The position numbers and the translations under genes were made by a program. From Lactobacillus sp. CBA3605 (lineage in GTDB: Bacteria > Bacillota > Bacilli > Lactobacillales > Lactobacillaceae), in the NCBI RefSeq assembly GCF_002970915.1, contig NZ_CP027190.1, forward strand, positions 124,001-188,000: a DNA stretch of 64,000 bases. Reading direction: 5' to 3'. Each line of letters opens with the position of its first letter. Positions within the stretch are counted from its first letter, which is position 1. Positions 36,039 through 44,950 of the stretch are shown here, one piece after another. The notes under the pieces are model-generated. The model searched no databases, was not told where the DNA came from, and saw only the letters and a program-made list of their open reading frames with translations.

Positions 36039-37496
36039 ATGAAAATTATTACGGGGATTGGCATTACCGTTTCAAGCTTATTTTATTTCTATTTTTTATT
36101 AGATATCATTTTAATGAATCACTATCGAGAACCCGTTCAGCCGGCAACTAAAGATCCTGCCAAATTCAACTTATATTTAGTGATTCCAGTTTTAAACGAG
36201 GATCAAATCATCGCTAAAACAGTTAGCCACCTTTCGACACAATTGGCAAAATTACCCGCCACCATTCACGCTCAAATTATCACGGTTGATGACAATTCAA
36301 CTGACAATAGTTTAGCAACCTTAGCTGCTTCTAAATCGCCATACTTACAAGTACTACATCGTGCCGGCAATGATCAGCAGGGGAAAGGGGCTGTCATTAA
36401 CACGGCTATCCAATATTTAGAACACACTTTAGCTCAAGGGACCGCTCCTGAACAAAGCATTATTGGTATTTTAGATGCAGATGCGTTTATGAGCAGTGCC
36501 GACCTCATTCAAGTCGTTGCACGATTTGAGCGGACGACTAAGTTAGCCATGCTCCAAACGGGTGTTAATATTTATAATCAAACTAATTGGCTCACCCGCA
36601 TGCAAGATTTTGAGTTCATGGGGGTTAATAGTGCAACACAACAGTTACGTGAACGTTTAGGCCAGGGGATTGCATCCGGTAACGGGCAATTTGTCCGGCT
36701 ACCATTTAAGTTAGCCATGCTCCAAACGGGTGTTAATATTTATAATCAAACTAATTGGCTCACCCGCATGCAAGATTTTGAGTTCATGGGGGTTAATAGT
36801 GCAACACAACAGTTACGTGAACGTTTAGGCCAGGGGATTGCATCCGGTAACGGGCAATTTGTCCGGCTACCATTAGCCTTAAAGAATCCCTGGGGGAATA
36901 GTTTGCTAGAGGACTTAGAGTTTACATTACGAACCTGGTTACTGGGTGGCCAAGTTGAGTTTACGCATACCATTGTCGTTCAACAGGAAGCAGTTGATCA
37001 CTTGCGCCCATTTTTCAACCAACGGGTGCGCTGGTGCCAAGGGGCTTTACAATGTATGCACTATTTACCAGCTATTTGGCGTTCGGCTTATGTTAATTGG
37101 TTTCAAAAAATTGATATAACTTTTTGGATTTTAATGCCAATTACTGGTTGTTTGGTGCCACTGGCTAGTCTGATAACGTTAATCACACTCATCAGTCGTA
37201 GCATGCAGGATTGGACGGGCGGGTGGCATCACTTAGCAATTATAACGATTTTTTTGATTGCCTTATTAAGCTGTGCATTGTTAGCTGGTATTTGTCAACG
37301 AAATTATGCCGATATTCATCAAAAACTACCATTTTGGCGGGCTATGTTGACTAGTATTGGTTTTCAGGGCTATCTCTTAATTATTGCAGTGACGCCATAT
37401 GCAGCGATTTATCGCCAACTAGTCGGCAAAACTAATTGGACGAAGACTCGTCATGAAGCCACACAAGTGTACTCACACTTGAAACGCTCATATTAG
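36039..37496 (+). CDS. processive-type GT2 glycosyltransferase with internal duplication
   Basis: 485 residues as read. One N-terminal helix; a GT-A domain with YLVIPVLNED, ITVDDNSTDNS and the metal-binding GILDADAF; then LLEDLEF (catalytic base) and QRVRW (the QxxRW motif); then three or four C-terminal helices. These are hyaluronan/cellulose-synthase-type features, so it likely builds or decorates an extracellular polysaccharide. Residues about 167-222 are repeated exactly as 223-278 because of a 168-bp tandem duplication, in a loop between DAD and the ED motif. Without it the length would be 429, more normal. Activity of the duplicated form is doubtful. AAGGGGAGC precedes ATG 36039. The next gene, also damaged, begins 17 bp downstream. 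Confidence 0.85.
   Translation: MKIITGIGITVSSLFYFYFLLDIILMNHYREPVQPATKDPAKFNLYLVIPVLNEDQIIAKTVSHLSTQLAKLPATIHAQIITVDDNSTDNSLATLAASKSPYLQVLHRAGNDQQGKGAVINTAIQYLEHTLAQGTAPEQSIIGILDADAFMSSADLIQVVARFERTTKLAMLQTGVNIYNQTNWLTRMQDFEFMGVNSATQQLRERLGQGIASGNGQFVRLPFKLAMLQTGVNIYNQTNWLTRMQDFEFMGVNSATQQLRERLGQGIASGNGQFVRLPLALKNPWGNSLLEDLEFTLRTWLLGGQVEFTHTIVVQQEAVDHLRPFFNQRVRWCQGALQCMHYLPAIWRSAYVNWFQKIDITFWILMPITGCLVPLASLITLITLISRSMQDWTGGWHHLAIITIFLIALLSCALLAGICQRNYADIHQKLPFWRAMLTSIGFQGYLLIIAVTPYAAIYRQLVGKTNWTKTRHEATQVYSHLKRSY
36539..36874 (+). repeat. exact 168-bp tandem duplication inside GT2 gene
   Basis: Copy 1 is 36539-36706 and copy 2 is 36707-36874. I find no difference between them, and they abut exactly. 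168 is 56 codons, so the frame is kept. Perfect identity means a recent event, a reversible slippage state, or an assembly error. Confidence 0.97.
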
Positions 37497-37513
37497 TAAT
37501 AGGAGGGTCGGCG

Positions 37514-39069
37514 ATGTTAAAACGAGGTATTATCAAGGGTGGTCAGGGGCTAACACTGATTATCGCTGGTGGTTTAGTCGGTTGGATGCTAGTGGCTATG
37601 ATTCAGATTATGTTAATAGCGCTACCAGCCATCACTGGTTTAACGATCAGCTTAATCAGCTTTCTGAGCTTAGCACTATTAATTGGGGTTTGGATGCTTG
37701 CGCATTTACTAGCACGACGCAAAACCAGTGGGATAATTTTAGCTTTTACAATTTTAACGCTTATTAAATTACCAATTGTCGGTCTATTAAAGATTGCACC
37801 CACTTCAGATTTTTGGAATTATCATGCTTTAGCAGCCTATAGTGCGCAGGGGATGACCTGGAAAACCATGGCCGAAACGGGGCGGTTGGGCGCTTATGTT
37901 ATTTTCCCACACACACTGAATATTGCTAACTTTTTTAGCTTCGGCGCAGCCTTTGGGGGTACTAATTTTTTTATCAGCCAATTAATTAATATCAGCAGTA
38001 CCTGGCTTGATATGCTACTCCTGTATTGGCTAGGATCACGCTGGTTCTCTCGTGAGGTTGGGATAACGGCCGGCTTGTTATTTTTACGGTATTCCTGCAT
38101 ATTGGTTGTATAGCACTTTGTTAAATGGTGCCGAACCTTTGTTTTTAACAGCCATTTTAGTAGCGATGTTAGCCCTGACAAAGGCATTCTTTCCATTAAA
38201 AACAGCTACTCCCAGTGACCAATGGTTAAATCTCGGACTAGCATGGTTAGCCACTTTAGCTGCTAATATGTTACGGCCAATTATGTTGGTTTTTATCTTA
38301 GCGTTAATCATCTTAAGTCTATGGCTCTGGATACAAAAATTAGCTTTAAAAAGACACTTACGCCAATTAATCATTTATATTGGGGCGACAGTCTTACTTA
38401 TCAGCTGTTCGCCATTAATTTATAACTGGCTTTACGGGATACCGCTGGCACCAACGAGGGTTAGTACGGCTTATAGTTTAGCTACTGGTACAGATTCACA
38501 TAGTGCCGGCCAGTATGATCCAGCTATCATGATTAAAAGGTAAAGGTAAAGGTAAAGGTAAAGCTAATCCTAACCAAGTTTACCCTAAATTAACGTCAAC
38601 TTTGCAGGCTGATACACACCAACACCTACAGGAATTAACTAAGCAAGGCCGCTGGGGCGCATTTATCAACGTAAAAATGCAAAATTTAATGAGTGCTGCT
38701 TACGGCTACAACTGGACGCTCTACAATCTGAATTCTAAGCGATCGCAGCAAGCGATTAATCGACATTGGTATCAATTACGTGGACCAATCACGTTATTAT
38801 CATTTAACTACTTAGGCTTACTGCTAGTCGGTGCTTTAATCAGTATTCTAGTTGGTTTATGGACATTATTCAGCAGCAATGATTATCGTAGTGCCAATTG
38901 TTTCTTTTTTGAAACGTTACTGCTGATTGGGCTAACAATTAGCACATTATGTTTAGAAGTTCAGGGTCGTTATCAGATTGTATTATACATCCCAATCATC
39001 ATGTTGATTGGTACCGGATTAGCAGCTATTAAGGTTCATAAACCAGATAATCCAAAATCCAATAAATGA
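37514..39069 (+). pseudogene. GT-C-like membrane glycosyltransferase, two frameshifts
   Basis: Three consecutive frames make one protein: 37514-38085, 38086-38537 and 38538-39069. The first shift is one extra T in the T run 38081-38085; removing it gives LLFYGIPAYWLYSTLL in place of a stop. The second is one extra A in the A run 38535-38538; removing it reads through a Lys-Gly repeat. Length 1556 minus 2 is 518 codons, so the repaired protein would be 517 residues, with about ten helices and a DFWNYHALA loop like the acidic loop of GT-C enzymes. SD AGGAGGG precedes ATG 37514. It probably works with the GT2 gene 17 bp upstream. Confidence 0.85.
38536..38563 (+). repeat. hexanucleotide repeat (AAAGGT)x4
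   Basis: Four units of AAAGGT plus AAAG; it encodes Lys-Gly repeats in the third reading frame. It begins within the A run that carries the second frameshift. Confidence 0.95.
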
Positions 39070-39078
39070 TTGCAACTT

Positions 39079-39115
39079 AAAAAACTCAGCTCTAATTATT
39101 TTGGCTGAGTTTTTT
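39079..39115 (+). terminator. terminator after broken GT-C gene
   Basis: A 12-bp stem (39079-39090 with 39104-39115) with a T run. Confidence 0.9.
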
Positions 39116-39623
39116 ATTGTCTTTAAGTTTAAAATAAAACAGCTGCTGTAAATCGTTGTTTTTAGGTTAATTGCGGAATCCATGCTGATATTTTGAGAGG
39201 GGTGTTTTTAAACATATTCTAGTTTACATAATATATATTATACAAAGTAGAAGCTGGAATCAAAATGAGTCCCCCACGGCTCATTTTAACTATTTAGACC
39301 ACTTTTTGGTACTTTCAATTGCAATGTTAATTTTTTGTTCGATTTCATTTCTAAACTCGCTACCAATAATCTTATTTGCAGACCACTTATTTTGACTTAG
39401 TTTATTGTTGATTAATAAAACATGATTTTATTTTTAAACTATCATAGTCAGATATAAATCTGTGATGGTTATTTTACGGTATTTAGATTGATAGTTATCC
39501 GTTTTATGATTGAATCAACGCTTAGAATCCGTCTCTCAGCATTCAGTTAATGGCTTGTTTTGTGTTTAATTTTATGTTTTAGTTAAAGTAACGAATCACA
39601 ACTAGAAAGGATGCCTAATCCCC
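39116..39623. other. AT-rich gene-poor region with gene remnant
   Basis: About 500 bp. On the minus strand a frame of about 43 codons (39293-39425) reads NKWSANKIIGSEFRNEIEQ and ends STKKWSK, which looks like the C-terminal tail of a lost gene. Its end is followed by a hairpin AAAATGAG/CTCATTTT (39263-39290) and its other side by an imperfect hairpin around 39437-39468. A 13-nt word, TAGTTAAAGTAAC (39580-39592), is shared with 28.55 and 50.5 kb. No full gene was found. Confidence 0.4.
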
Positions 39624-40475
39624 ATGACAATCAATTTTCCATACGAAAAAAGTTTTATCGCACACTTAACTGCTGCTGATAAGCAACCCAAAACTGTCGC
39701 GCAATATCAATTAACGTTAACCGATTTTTTTAACTATGAGCAACACTTTAACGATACCTTTGCTGCCAGCAATTTACTAGTAGATTTAACTGAGAATGAC
39801 ATTAAACTTTATTTAGCAATGTTAAAGGATAATCGTCACTATCAACAATCGACTTTAAACAAAACACTTTCCAATTTAAATGGCTATTTTAGCTATTTAT
39901 TTGAGCACCGCATTATGACGACTTTACCGACCTTTGCCATCAAGGGCCAGCCACTAACTAATGAACAACTCCCAGCGGATTGGCCGGCAACCTTACCAGA
40001 ATTGCTTAAAAACGATGATCTCCATGTCTATACACGGGCATTCTTGTTATTAACTTGCAAAGGTTATACCGTAAGTGAAATGTTAGCCGTCGATTTTTAC
40101 CAGGTCTTTAAAAAGAACACTTTTTCCACCTCAGAACAAGTGTTCTTATCTACATTAAAGACCTTTTTGAGCCCTTTACAAACTCATTACCAAACCAATG
40201 ATATCTTTTTAAAGACCCGTCAACGTGGTCAGGATCCGCATCTCAGCTTAGCTGCACTTCACAAATATTTATCTGGTGACGGGCAACGCCTCGGCTTACC
40301 ATTAAAACCCACCACCATGCGTCAGAGCTATATTTTATGGTACCTTCGTCAGCATCGGTCACTTGATTCAGCTACCGTACTAAAAACATTGCGGTTAGAC
40401 GTTGAAAGTCTTGATTATTATCAAAATTTGCTACGCAAACAAGATTTGAAACGCTTACGCTCAGCCAAACAGTAG
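39624..40475 (+). CDS. tyrosine-recombinase-like protein lacking catalytic residues
   Basis: 283 residues laid out as XerC/D: an N-terminal SAM-like core-binding domain (FIAHLTAADKQPKTVAQYQL) and a C-terminal catalytic-fold domain. The first catalytic Arg, normally GxRxSE, is replaced (GYTVSEMLAV), and HxxR is TTMR (His lost, Arg kept). LGH is missing, though a tail Tyr pair (DYY) is present. It is therefore probably not an active recombinase but may bind DNA. A normal XerC is at 53491-54402. GAAAGGATG precedes the ATG. Its role is unknown. Confidence 0.75.
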   Translation: MTINFPYEKSFIAHLTAADKQPKTVAQYQLTLTDFFNYEQHFNDTFAASNLLVDLTENDIKLYLAMLKDNRHYQQSTLNKTLSNLNGYFSYLFEHRIMTTLPTFAIKGQPLTNEQLPADWPATLPELLKNDDLHVYTRAFLLLTCKGYTVSEMLAVDFYQVFKKNTFSTSEQVFLSTLKTFLSPLQTHYQTNDIFLKTRQRGQDPHLSLAALHKYLSGDGQRLGLPLKPTTMRQSYILWYLRQHRSLDSATVLKTLRLDVESLDYYQNLLRKQDLKRLRSAKQ

Positions 40476-40631
40476 CATTGCATTTCGTTTACAAGAAGTT
40501 ACGATTCAATCACAAGCTTTACAGGTCATTTGCAGGTTCGTTAAAAACGCTTAAATCGCTGTACTTCAAAGTTTTTAACCCTTAAACTAGGCTTTAACCA
40601 AGTAAGCTAAGTTTTGAAAGGATGGATTCAG

Positions 40632-40832
40632 ATGACTTTTTATCGCTGGCTAGAACCGTTTCTTAACCAACACGGACCGTATTATTCGGCTGCCTGCTAC
40701 GCCCACTCAGATTTTGATTTTCCGTTAACTAGTGATGTCCATGAATTATCCGATTACATCACTTACTTAAATATCCGTGATTCAGTTAAAAAATCATTTT
40801 ATTCGGCTTTAAATGCCTATCAAACTGCCTAA
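40632..40832 (+). CDS. YozE-like (SAM-like fold) small protein
   Basis: 66 residues. FYRWLEPFLN at the start, DFDFPLTSDVHELSDYI in the middle and a helical end match the YozE/UPF0346 pattern (FYxYL, then FPxxSxDYxEIS). It is a small helical protein of unknown function, conserved in Firmicutes. ATG 40632 has AAAGGATGG upstream; the ATG six codons earlier overlaps it. A strong terminator follows. Confidence 0.7.
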   Translation: MTFYRWLEPFLNQHGPYYSAACYAHSDFDFPLTSDVHELSDYITYLNIRDSVKKSFYSALNAYQTA

Positions 40833-40833
40833 A

Positions 40834-40871
40834 AATAGCGTCCTCATTGAAAAATCAATGAGGACGCTATT
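40834..40871. terminator. bidirectional terminator between yozE-like and msrA
   Basis: A perfect 17-bp stem (40834-40850 with 40855-40871), loop AAAA. It serves both convergent units. Confidence 0.92.
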
Positions 40872-40881
40872 ACGTTAATGA

Positions 40882-41400
40882 CTAGTTAGTCCAATGTTGT
40901 TTAATAAATTTTTCGCGACCACCCATTTCTTCAATCTGATAACGGAATGGATTACGGCGATAGAAGTCTTGATGTTCAGGTTCCGCCGGATAAAATGGCT
41001 GCACATCCTCAATCTGGGTGACGATTGGCGCATCAAACTGCTCACTAGCAGCCAAACGTGTTTTCGAAGCAGTCGCAATTTTCCGTTGTGCCGCATCCTT
41101 CACAAAAATGACAGGTCGGTAGCTATCACCACGATCTTGGAATTGCCCCGCAGCATCAGTTGGATCTGTTTGATGCCAATAAATTTCAACCAACGCCGCA
41201 TAACTAATCACTTCAGGATCAAATGTGATTTCAACGGCTTCGGTATGGCCGGTCGTATGACTAGCGACTTGTTCATAAGTTGGGTTAGCAACCGTGCCGC
41301 CAGTATAACCGGAGACAACCTTTTTAATTCCCGGCAAGCTATCAAAGGGCTTAACCATACACCAAAAACAGCCACCGGCAAAAATTGCTGTTGTTTCCAT
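40882..41400 (-). CDS. msrA: peptide methionine sulfoxide reductase A
   Basis: 172 residues. [14 protein letters not shown] places the catalytic cysteine at Cys11; VVSGYTGG follows. MsrA reduces methionine-S-sulfoxide in proteins or free form. The family motif is normally GCFWCxE; Glu is absent here (CMVKPFD), a known type of variation in lactobacilli that I cannot confirm. AGGAGG precedes the ATG, and it lies 13 bp after msrB in one operon. Confidence 0.95.
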   Translation of the reverse strand: METTAIFAGGCFWCMVKPFDSLPGIKKVVSGYTGGTVANPTYEQVASHTTGHTEAVEITFDPEVISYAALVEIYWHQTDPTDAAGQFQDRGDSYRPVIFVKDAAQRKIATASKTRLAASEQFDAPIVTQIEDVQPFYPAEPEHQDFYRRNPFRYQIEEMGGREKFIKQHWTN

Positions 41401-41413
41401 GCTGATACGCCTC

Positions 41414-41851
41414 CTATTTATTAAAAAGTGTCAAATACTTACCATAGCCAGCTTGTTGTAAGTCAGCAGCAGGAATAAACTTTAACGCTGCTGAATTAAT
41501 ACAATAGCGCAACCCACCCTTGTCTTGCGGACCATCATCAAAAACGTGTCCCAAGTGCGATTTCGCTTCATTGCTCAAGACTTCCGTACGACGCATGCCG
41601 AATGAGTGGTCCGTATGTTCATCTAACTGAGTTGATGCAATAGGCTTAGTGAATGATGGCCAACCACAGCCAGCGTCATATTTATCTAATGAACTGAATA
41701 ACACTTCACCACTAACCACGTCTACGTAAATCCCTGCTTGGTAAAAATCATCGTATTCACCGCTGAAAGGACGCTCAGTAGCGGCATCTTGGGTCACTGC
41801 ATATTGCTCCGAAGTCAATCGTTGTCGTAAAGCAGCCTTATCTTCACTCAT
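41414..41851 (-). CDS. msrB: peptide methionine sulfoxide reductase B
   Basis: 145 residues, complementing MsrA by reducing methionine-R-sulfoxide. GCGWPSF and [13 protein letters not shown] are present; Cys117 in RYCIN is the catalytic residue. The usual zinc-binding CxxC pairs are missing, so this is the zinc-free form. AGGAGG precedes the ATG. Promoter and a 26-bp palindrome lie just upstream and control the msrB-msrA unit. Confidence 0.95.
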   Translation of the reverse strand: MSEDKAALRQRLTSEQYAVTQDAATERPFSGEYDDFYQAGIYVDVVSGEVLFSSLDKYDAGCGWPSFTKPIASTQLDEHTDHSFGMRRTEVLSNEAKSHLGHVFDDGPQDKGGLRYCINSAALKFIPAADLQQAGYGKYLTLFNK

Positions 41852-41888
41852 ATTATCGATTCCTCCTAAGATGATATCTGACTTTTGA

Positions 41889-41914
41889 TAATTAAGTTGT
41901 GCACAACTTAATTA
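41889..41914. promoter_or_regulatory. 26-bp perfect palindrome at msrBA start
   Basis: Arms TAATTAAGTTGTG and CACAACTTAATTA, 13 bp each, no spacer. It begins just downstream of the predicted transcription start, a repressor position. It may alternatively act as an RNA hairpin in the leader. Confidence 0.75.
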
Positions 41915-41922
41915 CCTTATTT

Positions 41923-41950
41923 ATCATACCGCAAAATTTCATAAGTACAA
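41923..41950 (-). promoter_or_regulatory. msrBA promoter
   Basis: Minus strand TTGTAC (41950-41945), 16-bp spacer, TATGAT (41928-41923). The IS-type right end finishes at 41962, 12 bp upstream of the -35. Confidence 0.65.
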
Positions 41951-41961
41951 CTAATTGGCTC

Positions 41962-42817
41962 GTGAACTACTCGGTCATTTATGACCGAGCTTCTGAGAAC
42001 ACTGCTAACTTACGCAATAGTACTATGCCCATCGGTTACAGCTATTTATCACGGCTCGTTCCGAGCCTAGTTAAGCACTTAGTATATTCTTGGCAGCGTT
42101 ACTAGTTTCTTGGTAAGCTGATGCAAATAGTTATTCCGCTGATTGGCAATCTTTTCGTTATACTTAGCAACTATTGTACGTGCCTTACGATAATTACTTA
42201 AATCGGCTAATTCACGCGGTTCTAATACTTGATTGTGTTTATCCCACGCAATTTCTTTCATGGCTTGTAATCTTCGACGAGCTAACCGTTTTTCCCAATA
42301 ATGTTTCTTATTGGACAGCACTTTATCAAAACAGATAGTAGGATATTTGACACCATCACTGGTAATCATTAGATCCGCTACGCCCATATCAATCCCCACC
42401 GCTTGCTTAGTTTCCAGCAGCTTTTTCACGTCATATCGACTAACACAATAGCATAGTATTTACCGGTAGCGGATAGCCGGATTGTCACATTCTTAATCTT
42501 ACCAGTGAGCTGTCGGCCAGATTTAAAGGCAAGACGGCCTAATTTTAGAATTTTAAGCTGATGTTGATTAATTTGACTAATATTATGATTGACTGAATTA
42601 GACTGATAACTCTGTAGGGTATTCCTGTTTGAGACACTTGATCAGATAATTCATGCCAAATTCGTTGACGTAGGATCCACCGTTGTGTCGTGACCAATTT
42701 CCATCTGTTCAATACTAAATCCGCATTTTGAAACGATTTCTACTAAATATGCACTGCGTACAAAACAAAAGGCGATTCATCACGTCCTTAAAAGAACGTG
42801 TTTCCTCACCTAATTTC
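41962..42817 (-). mobile_element. decayed IS200/IS605-type element (tnpB-bearing)
   Basis: Left end at about 42771-42817 with hairpin CACGTTCTT-tt-AAGGACGTG; right end at 41962-42060 with hairpin CTCGGTCAT-tt-ATGACCGAG (41970-41989) and terminal GTAGTTCAC. Between lies a tnpB remnant. No tnpA was seen. The same two ends make up the 132-bp mini-element at 17868-17999, which confirms the boundaries. Confidence 0.85.
42079..42700 (-). pseudogene. tnpB remnant (RNA-guided nuclease of IS605 family)
   Basis: Fragments read in different frames: GGSYVNEFGMNYLIKCLKQE (about 42640-42680), then LKLGRLAFKSGRQLTGKI (about 42500-42550), then a frame with AVGIDMGVADLMITSDG (42079-42429), where IDMG is the first RuvC Asp motif. 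Stops and frameshifts separate them. The last piece breaks off after LTKKLVT, losing the second RuvC part and zinc finger, and fuses to right-end sequence. It cannot make an active nuclease. It was probably an IS605-type TnpB. Confidence 0.85.
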
Positions 42818-42820
42818 AAA

Positions 42821-42848
42821 AAAGGCCTCGTTTTTCAACGAGACCTTT
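42821..42848 (-). terminator. terminator of ppaC
   Basis: A 12-bp stem (42821-42832 with 42837-42848), loop of 4, with six Ts on the minus strand. The element's left end is adjacent. Confidence 0.9.
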
Positions 42849-42864
42849 CGTGAAGAGACCCTAT

Positions 42865-43794
42865 TTAAGCATTAAATGCGTCAGTTAATGGTGGCACAAC
42901 TTGTTTCTTACGTGAAACGACTCCTGGTAAGCTCAAACGATTATTTTCGATTTTCTTACCAAAAGCTTTTTCAACTGGTTCCGTTGGGGCCCCAGCAATA
43001 ATTAATTCAGAGTTACTATCCAAAATGTTGGTTGCTAACATTAAGAATAGATCATAACCTTCAGCAGCATTTTCAGCTTTAGCAGCTGCTTCTAAGGCAG
43101 CTTGGCGATCAAGCACTTCAGTTAAATCAACGGTATTGATTTGGGCAACTCGAACCGTTGAGCCATTCAATTCAAATGATTTAGCATCGGCGTCAATTAA
43201 TTCTTTTTCGCTCTTGCTAGCTAAGTTAGTCCCTGCTTTAAGCATGTCCAACCCATAAGCTTCGTAATCAATTTTTGCAATATTTGCCAAGTCTTTAACA
43301 ACGGCTACATCAGTTGGTGTTGTTGTTGGTGACTTCAACAATAGCGTATCTGAAATGATTGCTGAAAGCATTAATCCGGCTAACTTAGCTGGGATTTCAA
43401 CATTGCTTTCTTTAAATAACTTGTAGATAACGGTACTGCAGCAGCCAAGTGGTTCGGCCCGGTAAAACAATGGCTGTGTAGTTTCAAAGCCAGCAATCCG
43501 ATGATGATCAACCACATGGGTCACTGTAACATCAGCGATATCGCTAACACTTTGTTGTGGTTCATTATGATCAACTAACATAACTTCACTAACTTCTGGT
43601 GCTGCTTTAGTGATGACCCGCAATGCTGGTTCATCAAAATAATCTAAAACAAATTTAGTTTCTTCATTAGGTTCGCCCAAAGCAACTGCTTCAGTATCCA
43701 TCCCCAATTTATTATCTAAATATGAAAGTGCCTTAGCAGCAACAATTGCGTCAGTATCCGGACTTTGATGACCGAAAATTAATTCTTTGCTCAT
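42865..43794 (-). CDS. ppaC: manganese-dependent inorganic pyrophosphatase
   Basis: 309 residues of the DHH family II pyrophosphatases. [14 protein letters not shown] carries the first metal ligands, and VDHHRIAGF is the DHH motif. It hydrolyses PPi to two phosphates with Mn(II), pulling biosynthetic reactions forward. C-terminal [14 protein letters not shown] is the substrate-binding tail. AAGGGAG precedes the ATG. It begins 22 bp after a LysR gene and may share its transcript. Confidence 0.96.
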   Translation of the reverse strand: MSKELIFGHQSPDTDAIVAAKALSYLDNKLGMDTEAVALGEPNEETKFVLDYFDEPALRVITKAAPEVSEVMLVDHNEPQQSVSDIADVTVTHVVDHHRIAGFETTQPLFYRAEPLGCCSTVIYKLFKESNVEIPAKLAGLMLSAIISDTLLLKSPTTTPTDVAVVKDLANIAKIDYEAYGLDMLKAGTNLASKSEKELIDADAKSFELNGSTVRVAQINTVDLTEVLDRQAALEAAAKAENAAEGYDLFLMLATNILDSNSELIIAGAPTEPVEKAFGKKIENNRLSLPGVVSRKKQVVPPLTDAFNA

Positions 43795-43816
43795 TAGTAA
43801 AAGACTCCCTTAATAA

Positions 43817-44776
43817 CTATTTTTGATTAATTTTTTGTAACCGAGAAATATAGTCTTCGGCATGTAAGTAATTATCAAATTCATCCAAGAAGTTCTTAAT
43901 CCGCGGAATTTGATCCTTATCCTTACGAAAGACGAAGTTCAAATCAAATTTAATCGCCGGTTCAAATGAAACCGTGTGTAAATTATCAGTTGTTGGATTA
44001 GCCACCATAAACGAATTTGGCAACGCTGTATTCGTGCCTGTCGCAGCCACAAACCGGTAAATTTGTTGTGGCGTTGTGAACCGTGCAATCGCCGTTGGCA
44101 AATCCGCCAATTGGTTCTTGTAAGATTCTTTGATAACTTGATCCAAATAATAATTTTCAGGATACATAACCCATGGTTCGCTGGTTGTATCTTTAAATTT
44201 GATGCGTTTCTTTTTGGCTTGCTTAGGATCACTAGTAATGAATAGCAAGTCATCTTGAATAATCCGCTTTGATTGGTATGGTTTCCAGTTTTTAATGCTT
44301 TCATCTGGTAAATACATAACTGCCAAGTCAATTCGGTTATTTTCTAAACGTTCCCAAATCTCTTTACGCGTTAACATATGGAACGAAATAATCACGTTTG
44401 GATTGGCATCATAATACTTAATCGCAAAATCCTCAAACACATGATCTTCAATCGACGCCAAGACGCCGATATTGATAGAACCCTGAGTTGCGCTTGTTGT
44501 TTGTTGAATTTCATCAGTTGCCTTATTAAGGACATTATAGATACTGTGTGTTGCATTCAACATCGTATAGCCAGCATCTGACAAGCGCAGCTTTTTACCC
44601 ACTGAGTAGAATAAAGGTGCGCCGACCGTTCGTTCCAATTTTTTAATTTGTTGCGTTAAGGCGGGCTGCGTGATTCCTAAAATTTGGGCAGCTTGTGTAT
44701 AATTCATTGTTTCAGCTAATTGCAAAAAATAAGTTAAAGTTTTAGATGAAAAAATACTTTCTTGAGTTGTTTTCAT
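43817..44776 (-). CDS. LysR-family transcriptional regulator
   Basis: 319 residues. The winged helix YFLQLAETMNYTQAAQILG, then ITQPALTQQIKKLERTVG, is the LysR DNA-binding domain; the rest is a periplasmic-binding-like effector domain. The target is unknown. It is upstream of ppaC by 22 bp. The promoter region (44810-44840) has TATAAT and an AT-rich half-palindrome that could be a LysR self-site. Confidence 0.9.
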   Translation of the reverse strand: MKTTQESIFSSKTLTYFLQLAETMNYTQAAQILGITQPALTQQIKKLERTVGAPLFYSVGKKLRLSDAGYTMLNATHSIYNVLNKATDEIQQTTSATQGSINIGVLASIEDHVFEDFAIKYYDANPNVIISFHMLTRKEIWERLENNRIDLAVMYLPDESIKNWKPYQSKRIIQDDLLFITSDPKQAKKKRIKFKDTTSEPWVMYPENYYLDQVIKESYKNQLADLPTAIARFTTPQQIYRFVAATGTNTALPNSFMVANPTTDNLHTVSFEPAIKFDLNFVFRKDKDQIPRIKNFLDEFDNYLHAEDYISRLQKINQK

Positions 44777-44950
44777 GAATTTTACCTGATCCTTTCGTCT
44801 TATCGTAACCTTATAATAGCTATAATATTATACAAGTTTAGAATTGAAAGCAAGCGATTGTTATCAGTAAATAAACCTTAACTAATTATTAATTGTATCT
44901 TAGTCTTATTTTCATAGTAAGCCAACATTCGAACGCATGCAAGCGTTCTT

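Noticed and set aside
36539..36874. Duplicated segment as a natural repeat domain
   Set aside because: Identity is exact at the DNA level, which domain repeats do not keep; it is a recent duplication.
42079..42429. 116-codon frame as an intact transposase gene
   Set aside because: It lacks the TnpB N-terminus, second RuvC motif and zinc finger; it is one piece of a frameshifted remnant.
43939..44331. 130-codon minus frame inside the LysR gene
   Set aside because: It is a same-strand shadow of the LysR coding region with no SD and odd composition (Trp, Gln, Leu rich).
44931..44948. Hairpin GAACGC/GCGTTC after parC as terminator or LexA box
   Set aside because: The stem is 6 bp with no T run, and spacing does not fit GAACNNNNGTTC.
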